Assembly (NCBI GenBank): GCA_028282105.1
Contig: JANQIO010000097.1
Coordinates: forward strand, 1-56,974
Reading direction: 5' to 3'
DNA: 56,974 nt
DNA from: Halieaceae bacterium
Lineage (GTDB): Bacteria > Pseudomonadota > Gammaproteobacteria > Pseudomonadales > Halieaceae
This document shows, in pieces, positions 16,908-25,100 of this stretch. The notes below the pieces were generated by a model, which saw nothing but the letters and a program-made list of their open reading frames with translations, was not told where the DNA came from and searched no databases. Both the position numbers and the translations under genes were made by a program. Position 1 is the stretch's first letter; each line of letters opens with the position of its first letter.

Positions 16908-18057
16908 GCTGGCGGAAGAATACCGGATGCTGGGAGAACTGGTGGAGAACTTTGTCAGCGACCACCTGTACCCACTGGAACCGGCGGTGCTGGCGCGGGA
17001 GGCCGCGGGCGAAGGGGCGCACATTACCACCGAGGAACGGGCTAGCCTGGATGTCGCGTCACGGGAGCTTGGACTCTGGGGGCTGGATGCCCCGGAGGCC
17101 ATGGGCGGCATGGACCTTCCCGCCATCGCCCTGGTGGCCGTCAACGAGGCCATCGGCAAGAGCGTGGTGCCCTATGTCCTGCCGCCGGATTCCCCCAACC
17201 TGCGGATGCTCGATGCCACCGTCAATCAAGAGCAGCGCGAGCGCTACCTGGAACCTTATATCCGCGGAGAAACCGTATCCGCCATCGCCATCTCCGAGCC
17301 CGGGGCCGGCTCTGATCCCGCCGCGATGAAAACCAGCGCGCGTCGCGACGGGGATGACTGGCTGCTGAACGGCCGCAAGATCTGGATCAGCAAGGCTGAC
17401 ATCGCCGACCACTTCATCACCATGGCAGTGACCGACAAGGCCAGGGGCGCTCGCGGCGGTATCTCTGCCTTTCTGGTGGACCGCAACGCAGCGGGGCTGA
17501 GTATTGCCCGCAAGATACCCATGCTGGGCGGCAATGCGACCTTTGAACTGGAACTCGCTGATTGCCGTCTGCCCGCCAGCGCCCTGCTGGGTGACGAGGG
17601 TCAGGGCTTCGCACCGATGCAGCTCCGGCTCTCCACGCGGCGGCTGGAGATGGCGACCTGGTGCATCGGTGTCGCCCAACGGGCGCTCGATATGCTGCTG
17701 GAATATGCCCCGCAGCGGGAGACCTTTGGCGGGCCGCTGGCCGACAAGCAAACCGTGCAAAACTGGATCGCCGAGTCGGAGACCGACATCCACAGTGCCC
17801 GGCTGATGGCCTGGCATACCGCCTGGAAGCTGGATCGCGGGGAGTCGGTGCGGCGCGAAATCTCCATGCTCAAGGCCCACGCCACGGAAATGGCCTGGCG
17901 TGTCGTTGATCGGGCGATGCAGGGGTTTGGCGCCATGGGAATGACCAAGGAGTTGCCCTTGCAGCAGATGGCAAACGAGGTGCGCTTGATGCGCATCTAC
18001 GATGGCCCCACCGAGATTCACAAGTGGGTGGTGGCGCGGGACCTGCTGCGCGGCTAA
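16897..18057 (+). CDS. Acyl-CoA dehydrogenase family protein
   Basis: A 386-residue flavoprotein of the acyl-CoA dehydrogenase fold: helical N-terminal domain, middle beta domain with AISEPGAGSDPAAM (about 130-143) and WISKADIADHF (FAD-binding), then a helical C-terminal domain. At the position of the catalytic glutamate of medium-chain enzymes (IYEGT) this protein has Asp369 in RIYDGPTEIHK. That places it near the ACAD10/ACAD11-like branch, where a DGP motif is usual, rather than classic beta-oxidation enzymes. It overlaps the permease gene by 11 bp. Its substrate is unknown; the permease overlap hints at catabolism of an imported compound. Confidence 0.88.
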   Translation: MDFELAEEYRMLGELVENFVSDHLYPLEPAVLAREAAGEGAHITTEERASLDVASRELGLWGLDAPEAMGGMDLPAIALVAVNEAIGKSVVPYVLPPDSPNLRMLDATVNQEQRERYLEPYIRGETVSAIAISEPGAGSDPAAMKTSARRDGDDWLLNGRKIWISKADIADHFITMAVTDKARGARGGISAFLVDRNAAGLSIARKIPMLGGNATFELELADCRLPASALLGDEGQGFAPMQLRLSTRRLEMATWCIGVAQRALDMLLEYAPQRETFGGPLADKQTVQNWIAESETDIHSARLMAWHTAWKLDRGESVRREISMLKAHATEMAWRVVDRAMQGFGAMGMTKELPLQQMANEVRLMRIYDGPTEIHKWVVARDLLRG

Positions 18058-18160
18058 TTCCCGGCCGGTATATAAAACGTTTCCTTACCTTCCAATCGTT
18101 ATTGGGTGCTGTCGTCTTGAGCGAACCATACTGCGTATATGCGGTATAGGGAGGCCAATC

Positions 18161-18718
18161 ATGAAACGACGCTTTTTCCTGTCCGACGACCTCGACGAGC
18201 TCGATCGCTGTGAAGCGGAGCTGCTCGAAGCGGGCCTCGGTACACCGCAGATTCATGTTCTCAGCCGCGATGACGCCGGCGTTGCCCACCGCGCCCACCT
18301 GACCCCGGTTGAAGCCGTACTCAAAAAAGACGTAGTGCATGGCACCGAGGTCGGAGCACTGATCGGGATGGCTGGCGCCGCCCTGGTGCTGAGCATCGCC
18401 TGGTTCACCGGGGTTACTGCCAGCGTAGGCTGGGTACCGTTTATCTTCCTGGCGATCATCGTGCTGGGTTTCTGTACCTGGGAGGGCGGCCTGTTCGGCA
18501 TTCAGGAACCGCACCGGGAGTTTTCCCGCTTTGACGAGGAACTGGAGCGCGGCGGGCATCTGTTTATCGTCGATATTGGCGAGGGCGATGCCGACGTGCT
18601 TGAACAGGTGATGGCAGCTCATCCCGCCGTGCGCTTTGCGGGTGAAGGCAACGCGACACCGGAACTGGTGGTGCAGGCCCACAAGAAGTTCAACGACGCT
18701 ATGCAGACTCTGCCCTAG
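18161..18718 (+). CDS. Small membrane protein, function unknown
   Basis: 185 residues from the ATG at 18161, preceded by GGGAGG. The first 60 residues look like a small alpha/beta domain (RRFFLSDDLDELDRCEAEL, PQIHVLSRDDAG). Two hydrophobic helices follow at about 63-84 and 88-106 with glycine spacing (GTEVGALIGMAGAALV), and a second alpha/beta segment (GHLFIVDIGEGDADVLEQV) completes the chain. This layout resembles stress-associated membrane proteins with glycine-zipper helices, but I cannot name a family. It is transcribed in the direction of the acyl-CoA dehydrogenase, 103 bp downstream of it. Confidence 0.65.
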   Translation: MKRRFFLSDDLDELDRCEAELLEAGLGTPQIHVLSRDDAGVAHRAHLTPVEAVLKKDVVHGTEVGALIGMAGAALVLSIAWFTGVTASVGWVPFIFLAIIVLGFCTWEGGLFGIQEPHREFSRFDEELERGGHLFIVDIGEGDADVLEQVMAAHPAVRFAGEGNATPELVVQAHKKFNDAMQTLP

Positions 18719-18827
18719 CCGTTGCTCCACTGTGCCGTGGATGAGGCTGACGCGGGCCGCTTACGGCACGCCAGCAGCGGGACGATTAAGGCTAGAATAG
18801 CGACTGCAGTGCAAGGAGCGCAGCGCC

Positions 18828-19661
18828 CTGAGCAGTCACAGCGTCACTACCGAACTTCAGTACCTCATCTATACCGGTGAAAGACCGGTGTATTTTGCCT
18901 CTGTTGGCGGTGCCGATGCGGCACTGAGTATCAGCGCCAGTTTCGATACCCGGCGCGTGGAGGTGCGCGATGCCCGCGGGCTGCCGGAGCCTGCCAGCCT
19001 GGACCGACAGGGTTTTGCCCTCTGGCCCCAGACCACGGCCATCGCCGACTTTTACGCCCCCATGGCCGGCTGGCAGGCAGCCTATGAATCAGAGTTGGAG
19101 GCCCTGCTGAAACAGGCTACCGGCGCCAGCGAGGTGTTCATCTTTGACCATACCCTGCGCTCGGACTCGGCAGCCATGCGTGGCCAGCATGCGATTCGCG
19201 AACCCGCCACGGTGATTCACAACGACTACACCGACGCCTCCGCCGCGAAACGCCTGCGCGACTTGATCCCGGCAGAACACGTCGAGGGCTGGCTTGGCGA
19301 TCGCCACGCCATCGTCAATGTCTGGCGCTCTGTCGCCGGGCCGGTGGTGACCACGCCACTTGCCTGCTGTGACGCCTCAAGCCTGGCGCCAGGCGACCTG
19401 ATCGCCAGCGAGCGGCGCGCTGAGGACCGCATCGGGGAGTTGGAATTGGTGCGCTGGAATCCCGAACATCGCTGGTACTACTACCCCGCGATGCAGCGCG
19501 ATGAAGTGTTGCTGATCAAGACCTTCGATTCTGCCCGGGACGGACGGGCGCGTCGCTCTATTCACACCGCCTTCCTGAACCCGACAGCACCCGCCGACGC
19601 GCCGCCGCGCCAGAGCCTGGAATCACGCAGCATACTGCGGTTCCGGGGGCACCCGTCGTAA
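18828..19661 (+). CDS. CmcJ/NvfI-like oxidoreductase
   Basis: A protein of the CmcJ/NvfI (asaB, gibberellin-oxidase-like) family: HNDYTDASAAKRLRDL supplies the His/Asp pair, and VNVWRS, PLACCDASS and WYYYPAMQRDEVLLIKTFDS are the family core. Members include non-haem iron oxygenases and cephamycin CmcJ; here the substrate is unknown. A GTG at 18888 would cut off the conserved N-terminus TELQYLIYTGERPVYFAS. In frame upstream there is no ATG, GTG or TTG, but a CTG at 18828 stands 9 bases after AAGGAG. I take that CTG as the start (277 residues). The start is uncertain; the family is fairly sure. Confidence 0.72.
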   Translation: MSSHSVTTELQYLIYTGERPVYFASVGGADAALSISASFDTRRVEVRDARGLPEPASLDRQGFALWPQTTAIADFYAPMAGWQAAYESELEALLKQATGASEVFIFDHTLRSDSAAMRGQHAIREPATVIHNDYTDASAAKRLRDLIPAEHVEGWLGDRHAIVNVWRSVAGPVVTTPLACCDASSLAPGDLIASERRAEDRIGELELVRWNPEHRWYYYPAMQRDEVLLIKTFDSARDGRARRSIHTAFLNPTAPADAPPRQSLESRSILRFRGHPS

Positions 19662-19665
19662 ACCG

Positions 19666-20358
19666 CTACCAGGGCAGATCGCTGCCGTCGTAGCTGAGAA
19701 AGCGGCCGCTGTCGGTCGCTGTAAGGCCTTCAAACACCTTGCGCATGCCGTCTATGGAAACGCCGGTGGTAATGGTGGCGCCCTCTCCGCCCATATCGGT
19801 CTGCACCCATCCGGGGTGCATGGCGACTACGGTTATGCCCTCCGCGGCCAGATCGCTGGCGGCGGACTTGACCACCGCATTCAGCGCCGCCTTGGAGGCC
19901 CGATAGCTGTACAGGCCGCCATCACTGTTGCCGGCGATGCTACCGAGAATACTGCTCATGCCGATGACGAGCTTCTTGTCGCCGGCCGCCAGGTGCGCCC
20001 GGAAGGCCTGGATCATCAATGCGGGACTCACAGTGTTCACATTCATCGCCAGCATGAAGTCATCCTGCTCCAGCTCGCCCAGCACCTGGGCTTGTTCGGC
20101 CATCACTCCGGCATTGAGCACCAGGTGGTCGATGGGTCGGTCTTTCAGCATGTCGGCGAGGCTGTTGATGGCTTCGCTGTTAGTGACCTCCAGCGGGTAG
20201 AGCTCGATATTGCTGGCGACATCTGCCAGGCCACTCGCCTCAACCGCAGAGCCCAGGTCGCGACAGGTGCCGATGACATCCCAGCCAGCCTGGGAGTACT
20301 GCTTGATGAACTCGAGGCCCAGGCCTCGGTTGACGCCGGTGACGAGCGCTGTCGGCAT
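19666..20358 (-). CDS. Short-chain dehydrogenase/reductase
   Basis: A 230-residue Rossmann-fold oxidoreductase. TGVNRGLGLEF (7-17) is the glycine-rich NAD(P) loop, NAG at 82-84 and the catalytic residues Ser135/136, Tyr152 and Lys156 (YSYRASKAAL) are all present, so it should be active. TCRD in place of an acidic residue after beta strand 2 suggests NADP use. The C-terminus HPGWVQTDMGGEGATIT matches the C-factor-like branch of SDRs, whose substrates are mostly unknown. It is convergent with the CmcJ-like gene, 4 bp apart. Confidence 0.88.
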   Translation of the reverse strand: MPTALVTGVNRGLGLEFIKQYSQAGWDVIGTCRDLGSAVEASGLADVASNIELYPLEVTNSEAINSLADMLKDRPIDHLVLNAGVMAEQAQVLGELEQDDFMLAMNVNTVSPALMIQAFRAHLAAGDKKLVIGMSSILGSIAGNSDGGLYSYRASKAALNAVVKSAASDLAAEGITVVAMHPGWVQTDMGGEGATITTGVSIDGMRKVFEGLTATDSGRFLSYDGSDLPW

Positions 20359-20544
20359 GCACGGATCTCCTGATGAATTTCAATCACTGTAACCAACGCA
20401 GGCCAGCATGCAACAGATCATTGCCTCCCGGAACATTCTGTTCAGGTCGGCCGATCGCAGGCAGCCCACCACTGGTCGCATCCGGATCAAGCTGACCTGC
20501 AGCACTGCAGTACACTGGCAGCGACCATTGAGGAGGATCGACTG

Positions 20545-21168
20545 ATGAGCCATCCCAGCGCATTCTGGGATCGCATCGCCAAGCGCTATGCAAAATCACC
20601 GGTGGCCGACGAGGCCGCCTATCGTCACAAGCTGGAAGTCACCCGGCAGTACTTCACACCTGACACACGGGTACTGGAATTCGCCTGCGGCACAGGGACG
20701 ACCGCCATCGAGCATGCCCCCATTGTGGGACACTACCTGGCGACAGACTTTTCCGCCGGAATGTTGGAAATCGCCCGCAGCAGGGGTGCGGGTGTCGACA
20801 ATCTCGCATTCGAACAGGCCACGCTGGAGCAGCTGCCCGGTAAAGCCTGCTTCGATGTGATCCTCGGCATGAGCATCCTGCACCTGGTGGACGACCTCGA
20901 CGACACGCTCGCCCAGGTTCACAGGCTGCTGGTAGCGGATGGCGTTTTTGTGTCCAGCACCATCTGTATGAGCGACCGCCACGGCTGGTTTCGCCTGGTG
21001 GGCCCGATCGGCCACCGGCTGGGCCTGTTTCCGCGGGTCAGAATGTTCAGCAGAGATCAGTTGGAAGAGCGTATCCAGGCCGCCGGTTTCCATATCGACT
21101 ACCGTTACCAGCCCTCGCCTGGCAAGGCCGTTTTCATCGTCGCCCGCCGGGTCGCCAGGGAAAACTAG
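20545..21168 (+). CDS. Class I SAM-dependent methyltransferase
   Basis: A 207-residue methyltransferase with motif I LEFACGTGTT (about 45-54), an acidic residue ending strand 2 (YLATDFSAGMLE), and motif IV DVILGMSILHLVDD. Start supported by GAGGAGGA before the ATG. The family methylates many small molecules, quinones or lipids, and nothing local identifies the substrate. Monocistronic: the SDR gene upstream is divergent and the next gene starts 88 bp later. Confidence 0.85.
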   Translation: MSHPSAFWDRIAKRYAKSPVADEAAYRHKLEVTRQYFTPDTRVLEFACGTGTTAIEHAPIVGHYLATDFSAGMLEIARSRGAGVDNLAFEQATLEQLPGKACFDVILGMSILHLVDDLDDTLAQVHRLLVADGVFVSSTICMSDRHGWFRLVGPIGHRLGLFPRVRMFSRDQLEERIQAAGFHIDYRYQPSPGKAVFIVARRVAREN

Positions 21169-21256
21169 CCCAGCGCTGGCGGCGCTTTAGCGGCGTATCG
21201 CCCTCTGCGGGGCCTGTTGCTACACTTCGACGGAGCGAAGCCAGGACAACAGCGGC

Positions 21257-22189
21257 ATGCCCGAAGCGGCGGCAGACCACGACAGCGACAGCAAGACTAG
21301 GAGCGGCACTGACAACAACGCCGTGCAGCCGCCATCTCACGACCAGGAGGTGGTGTTCGACAGCGCCGGTCTACCGAAGATGGTCCCGGCGGGCTACCGA
21401 TCTCCCTACGACCAGGACTGGCGCGTGCTGGGCGGCCTGGCTGTCACCTTCGTCTACCTGATTCTGATGGGGCTCTACATCGATTCCGAAGTGGGCTGGG
21501 CGGCCTTTGTCACCCTGCAGGTGGAGCGCATGGGCAGCTTCCTGGAGGGCGCCTTCGCCCCCCTGGCCTTCCTGTGGCTGGTGATTGGCTACTTCCTGCA
21601 GAAGAAAGAACTGCGCCAGAACACCGAGGCCATGAAGATGCAGTTCGTGGAAATCCAGCGTTCTGCGGAACAGGCGACGGTGCAGGCGGAGGCCACCCAA
21701 CGGGCCGAGTTGCATCAACGTCGGGAATCCTACCTCAAGCTCGCGGAGCTGGTGCGCACCCAGCTGGGCTACGTGGTGGGACTGCTCTACCTGTCGAGCC
21801 AGATGGCCGACCGCAATGAGGAGAAAGTGCCTGCGGAGCGGCTCGCCAACCTGTGGATGGTGGTGGGCCGGGATGACCCGGAGGCCTTCTCCCGGGAGCT
21901 GCTCAGGATCAGCACCGTCAGCACCCTCCAGTACCGCTTCAAGCTGTTCTTTGGGACTGAAATTCGTACCCGCCATACCACTAACTTCGAACACAGCTTC
22001 GAGCGCCTGCTGCGGGCGGCGGAAAGCTGTGACGAGGACGATATGATCCGCGATGCCCTGATGGGCAGCGCCCACGGCAACCTCTACCGCCGCATCCAGA
22101 ACGTCAGGGAAACCATGCCTGAAGAGTTCGAGATTGGCGTTTACAACTTCGACCCCGATAGCCGCGAAGGGGAGATGGAGCCGCTGTAG
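21257..22189 (+). CDS. Two-helix membrane protein with coiled coil
   Basis: A 310-residue protein I do not recognise. A polar N-terminus of about 55 residues is followed by hydrophobic helices at about 57-74 and 96-114. Next comes a coiled-coil-like stretch (about 115-165: KKELRQNTEAMKMQFVEIQR, then Glu/Gln/Ala-rich) and a helical soluble domain to the end. The topology suggests an inner-membrane protein with its coiled coil in the cytoplasm. Such proteins are common in marine gammaproteobacteria without assigned role. It converges with the ChaC-like gene. Confidence 0.65.
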   Translation: MPEAAADHDSDSKTRSGTDNNAVQPPSHDQEVVFDSAGLPKMVPAGYRSPYDQDWRVLGGLAVTFVYLILMGLYIDSEVGWAAFVTLQVERMGSFLEGAFAPLAFLWLVIGYFLQKKELRQNTEAMKMQFVEIQRSAEQATVQAEATQRAELHQRRESYLKLAELVRTQLGYVVGLLYLSSQMADRNEEKVPAERLANLWMVVGRDDPEAFSRELLRISTVSTLQYRFKLFFGTEIRTRHTTNFEHSFERLLRAAESCDEDDMIRDALMGSAHGNLYRRIQNVRETMPEEFEIGVYNFDPDSREGEMEPL

Positions 22190-22216
22190 GCGCCCCCATC
22201 ACCATGCCAGCGCTGG

Positions 22217-22732
22217 TTACTCCCCAGCGTCGGCCAGCAACAGCGCTTCCAGGTCGAATACGTGTTGGTCGTGGACACCCAGCTCCCGCAAAGACGCCGC
22301 TAGTGTTAGCAGGTACTCACGATTCGAGCCGCTGGGGCCGTGGCTTGCAGCAATATGGCGCGCCAACTCGGGCAGTGGTTCGGGGCCCAGAAAGGCGTGG
22401 TTGTCCGGGTCGGCGATATATACCGTGGCCGTCACCTGACGCCGATCAGCCAGGGTCATGGCGGTGTCGACCCGCTGGTAGCCGTTTTTTTCCCGGTGAT
22501 CAAGGTGGTCAAATACGGCCTCGGTGATGCAATAGGCAATTCCATCGCAGCGTTGTCCCGCCGCCTCCACCAGGGTTACCACGCGTCCCGGGGCTTCGGG
22601 TGTGCCGCGATGATCGTGGGAACCCTGCCAGAAACGCCGCTCCCAGCCGACGATGTGCGCCTCGACCCGGTCCAGAAAAGGAAAATCCACTTTATAGATC
22701 AGCGATCCGTAGCCGAATACCCAGTGACTCAT
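22217..22732 (-). CDS. ChaC-like gamma-glutamylcyclotransferase
   Basis: A 171-residue protein with the family signature FGYGSLIYK (residues 6-14), which binds the gamma-glutamyl group, and a catalytic glutamate in HREKNGYQRV. ChaC-type enzymes cleave glutathione into 5-oxoproline and Cys-Gly. The sequence is shorter than E. coli ChaC (about 230 residues) but full length for the domain. It is transcribed divergently from prc, 132 bp apart. Confidence 0.87.
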   Translation of the reverse strand: MSHWVFGYGSLIYKVDFPFLDRVEAHIVGWERRFWQGSHDHRGTPEAPGRVVTLVEAAGQRCDGIAYCITEAVFDHLDHREKNGYQRVDTAMTLADRRQVTATVYIADPDNHAFLGPEPLPELARHIAASHGPSGSNREYLLTLAASLRELGVHDQHVFDLEALLLADAGE

Positions 22733-22796
22733 AAGCCGCTTACTGCCGTATACAGTGCTGTAACTGTTAAGAAATGTGAGCTGTTTCCAGCCTGTT

Positions 22797-22823
22797 GAAC
22801 TTTAGCGATAGAGGTCTTTCTAA
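22797..22823 (+). promoter_or_regulatory. Candidate sigma-E promoter of prc
   Basis: GAACTT (22797-22802) and TCTAA (22819-22823), 16 bases apart, match the envelope-stress sigma-E consensus (GGAACTT, about 16 bases, TCTGA) with T in place of the first G. Transcription would begin near 22830, leaving a short leader before the GTG at 22865. Prc is a periplasmic protease linked to envelope stress in other bacteria, so the regulation makes sense. A computed pattern hit only; no data. Confidence 0.42.
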
Positions 22824-22864
22824 AGTCCCGTGCATTACTGCTACACTATCAGACCGCTTAAAGT

Positions 22865-25075
22865 GTGAGAAAACCTTTGACCAGACTACGCATCCTGACG
22901 GGTCTCGTGGCGCGTCTCACAGCGCCGACCCTCGTGCTTTCGCTGGCATCCGCGTCCGCCGGTGCCGTTACCCAGACTCCAGATGCCATCATCACACCCA
23001 GCCAGAACATGGCCAAGACCGCCATGGAGCTGGTTGAGAAGCTGGAGACCCGGCACTACTCCAAGCGTGAGTTCGACGATGCCATGTCTTCCGAGGTGCT
23101 CGACAACTACCTCGACAGCCTGGACCCTACCCGCTCTTTCCTCTATGCCGATGATGTCGCGCGCTTCGAATCCAAGCGTTACCTGTTGGATGACGAATTC
23201 AGCAACGGCGACCTGAGCACCGGCTTCGATCTCTTCAATCTCTACCAGGATCGCCTGGAAGCGCGCTTGCAGAGTCTGGTCGAGGAACTGCCCGAGCTGG
23301 TCGCCAGTATGGATTTCTCGGTCGAGGAAAGCCTGTCCCTGGAGCCAGAAAAGCAGGGCTGGCCGAAAAACGCCGCCGAGGCCGACGAGCGCTGGCGCAA
23401 GTCCATCAAAAACTCGGTGCTCAGCCTCAAGATCGCCGGCAAGGCCGATGACGAAATCGCCCCGGTGCTCATCAAGCGTTACAACAACCAGCTCAAGCGC
23501 ATCGCCCAGTACAACGCCCAGGACGTATTCCAGGTCTACGCCAACGCCCTGTCCGAGCTCTACGACCCCCACACCAATTACCTGTCCCCGCGCACCTCCG
23601 AGAACTTCAACATCAATATGAGCCTGTCCCTGGAGGGCATCGGCGCGGTGTTGCAGTTGCAGGACGAATACACCAAGGTGGCGCGCATCGTTCCCGCCGG
23701 CCCCGCTGACAAGCAGGGCGAACTGCAGCCCTCGGATCGTATCCTGGGCGTGGCCCAGGGCGAGGACGGCGCCTTCGAGGATGTGCTGGGCTGGCGCCTG
23801 GATGAAGTGGTGCAGCTGATTCGGGGCCCCAAGGGGACCACCGTGCGCCTGCAGGTGATTCCCGCCAAGGCGGCCACACCTGATGAGCAAAAAGTCATCA
23901 CCATCGTCCGCAACAAGGTAAAGCTCGAGGAGCAGAGCGCGCAGAAGGAGATTATCGAGGTGCCGCGCGGTGATGAAACCCTGCGCCTGGGCGTCATCGA
24001 TATCCCCACCTTCTATATCGACTTCGAGGGCATGCGCCGCGGCGAGCCGGACTTCAAAAGCACCACGCGCGACGTCAAGCGCCTGTTGGATGAGCTGATT
24101 GCCGAGGACGTCGACGGCGTCATCATCGACCTGCGCAACAACGGTGGCGGCTCGCTACAGGAAGCCAATGACCTGACGGGCCTGTTTATCGAATACGGCC
24201 CCACCGTGCAGATTCGCCACTCTTCACGCAAGGTGTTCCGCGACGGCAAGCGCCTGCGGACGCCCTACTATGACGGACCGTTGGCGGTGATGATCAATCG
24301 CCTGAGCGCGTCCGCGTCGGAGATTTTTGCCGGCGCCATCCAGGATTATCAGCGCGGCATCGTGGTGGGCAGCCAGTCCTTCGGCAAGGGCACGGTGCAA
24401 ACCCTGATCCCGCTGCCGGAAGGCCAGCTCAAGCTGACGGAGTCCAAGTTCTACCGCATCAGTGGCGACAGCACACAGCATCGCGGTGTGATTCCCGACG
24501 TCGAGTTCCCGGACACCTACGACTCGGAAGAAATCGGTGAAAGCACCCTCAAGCATGCGCTCGACTGGGACCAGATCACCCCGGTGCGGCACCGCAAGTA
24601 TCACGACATTCCCTCGCTGGTGCCCTACCTGACAGATCTGTACCAGGACCGGGTGCGCAGCAACCCGGACTTTATCTACCTGCAGGACAGCCTGGAGCTG
24701 GCGGAAGAGGCTCGCAACGCGGAAACCCTGCCCCTCAACGAAGCGGCCCGTAAAGCCCTGCGCGAGGAGCGCAAGGCCAAGTCGCTGGCGATAGAAAACA
24801 AGCGCCGCCTGGCCAAGGGCCTGTCGCCACTGGAGGACTTCCTGGAGGAAGGCGACCAACTGGCGGCGGCGGACCTTCCCGATGACAGTGATGAGTCCCC
24901 GGCCGGCGCCGGCCAGGAGGGCGTTGACGGTGCGTCTATAGGTTCGGATATCAGTTCAGAGTCGGAAGACGAGCAGGAAGAGGAAGAAGTTGACGTGCTG
25001 TTGATGGAAGCCGGCAACATCCTCGTTGACGCTGTCGCCGCTCGCAGCGAGATGCTCGCCAGCACCCAACGCTAG
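22865..25075 (+). CDS. prc: Tail-specific protease Prc (carboxy-terminal processing)
   Basis: A 736-residue periplasmic protease that degrades proteins carrying non-polar C-termini and trims lipoproteins and peptidoglycan hydrolases. From the GTG at 22865 the first 34 residues form a signal peptide ending ASAGA. A helical N-terminal region is followed by a PDZ domain (about 245-335) and the S41 protease core. By alignment with E. coli Prc (Ser452, Asp463, Lys477) the residues Ser483 (SASASEIF), Asp494 and Lys508 (FGKGT) are at the same spacing of 11 and 25, so the Ser-Lys dyad is intact. The C-terminal 70 residues are acidic and low complexity, an unusual extension. No strong Shine-Dalgarno is seen. 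It converges with cysG, 25 bp apart. Confidence 0.93.
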   Translation: MRKPLTRLRILTGLVARLTAPTLVLSLASASAGAVTQTPDAIITPSQNMAKTAMELVEKLETRHYSKREFDDAMSSEVLDNYLDSLDPTRSFLYADDVARFESKRYLLDDEFSNGDLSTGFDLFNLYQDRLEARLQSLVEELPELVASMDFSVEESLSLEPEKQGWPKNAAEADERWRKSIKNSVLSLKIAGKADDEIAPVLIKRYNNQLKRIAQYNAQDVFQVYANALSELYDPHTNYLSPRTSENFNINMSLSLEGIGAVLQLQDEYTKVARIVPAGPADKQGELQPSDRILGVAQGEDGAFEDVLGWRLDEVVQLIRGPKGTTVRLQVIPAKAATPDEQKVITIVRNKVKLEEQSAQKEIIEVPRGDETLRLGVIDIPTFYIDFEGMRRGEPDFKSTTRDVKRLLDELIAEDVDGVIIDLRNNGGGSLQEANDLTGLFIEYGPTVQIRHSSRKVFRDGKRLRTPYYDGPLAVMINRLSASASEIFAGAIQDYQRGIVVGSQSFGKGTVQTLIPLPEGQLKLTESKFYRISGDSTQHRGVIPDVEFPDTYDSEEIGESTLKHALDWDQITPVRHRKYHDIPSLVPYLTDLYQDRVRSNPDFIYLQDSLELAEEARNAETLPLNEAARKALREERKAKSLAIENKRRLAKGLSPLEDFLEEGDQLAAADLPDDSDESPAGAGQEGVDGASIGSDISSESEDEQEEEEVDVLLMEAGNILVDAVAARSEMLASTQR

Positions 25076-25100
25076 TGATACCGGGTTGCTTCGGCAGCCC

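Noticed and set aside
17059..18021. Minus-strand open frame of 320 residues
   Set aside because: Antisense to the acyl-CoA dehydrogenase; composition (Gly/His/Gln rich) is typical of shadow frames.
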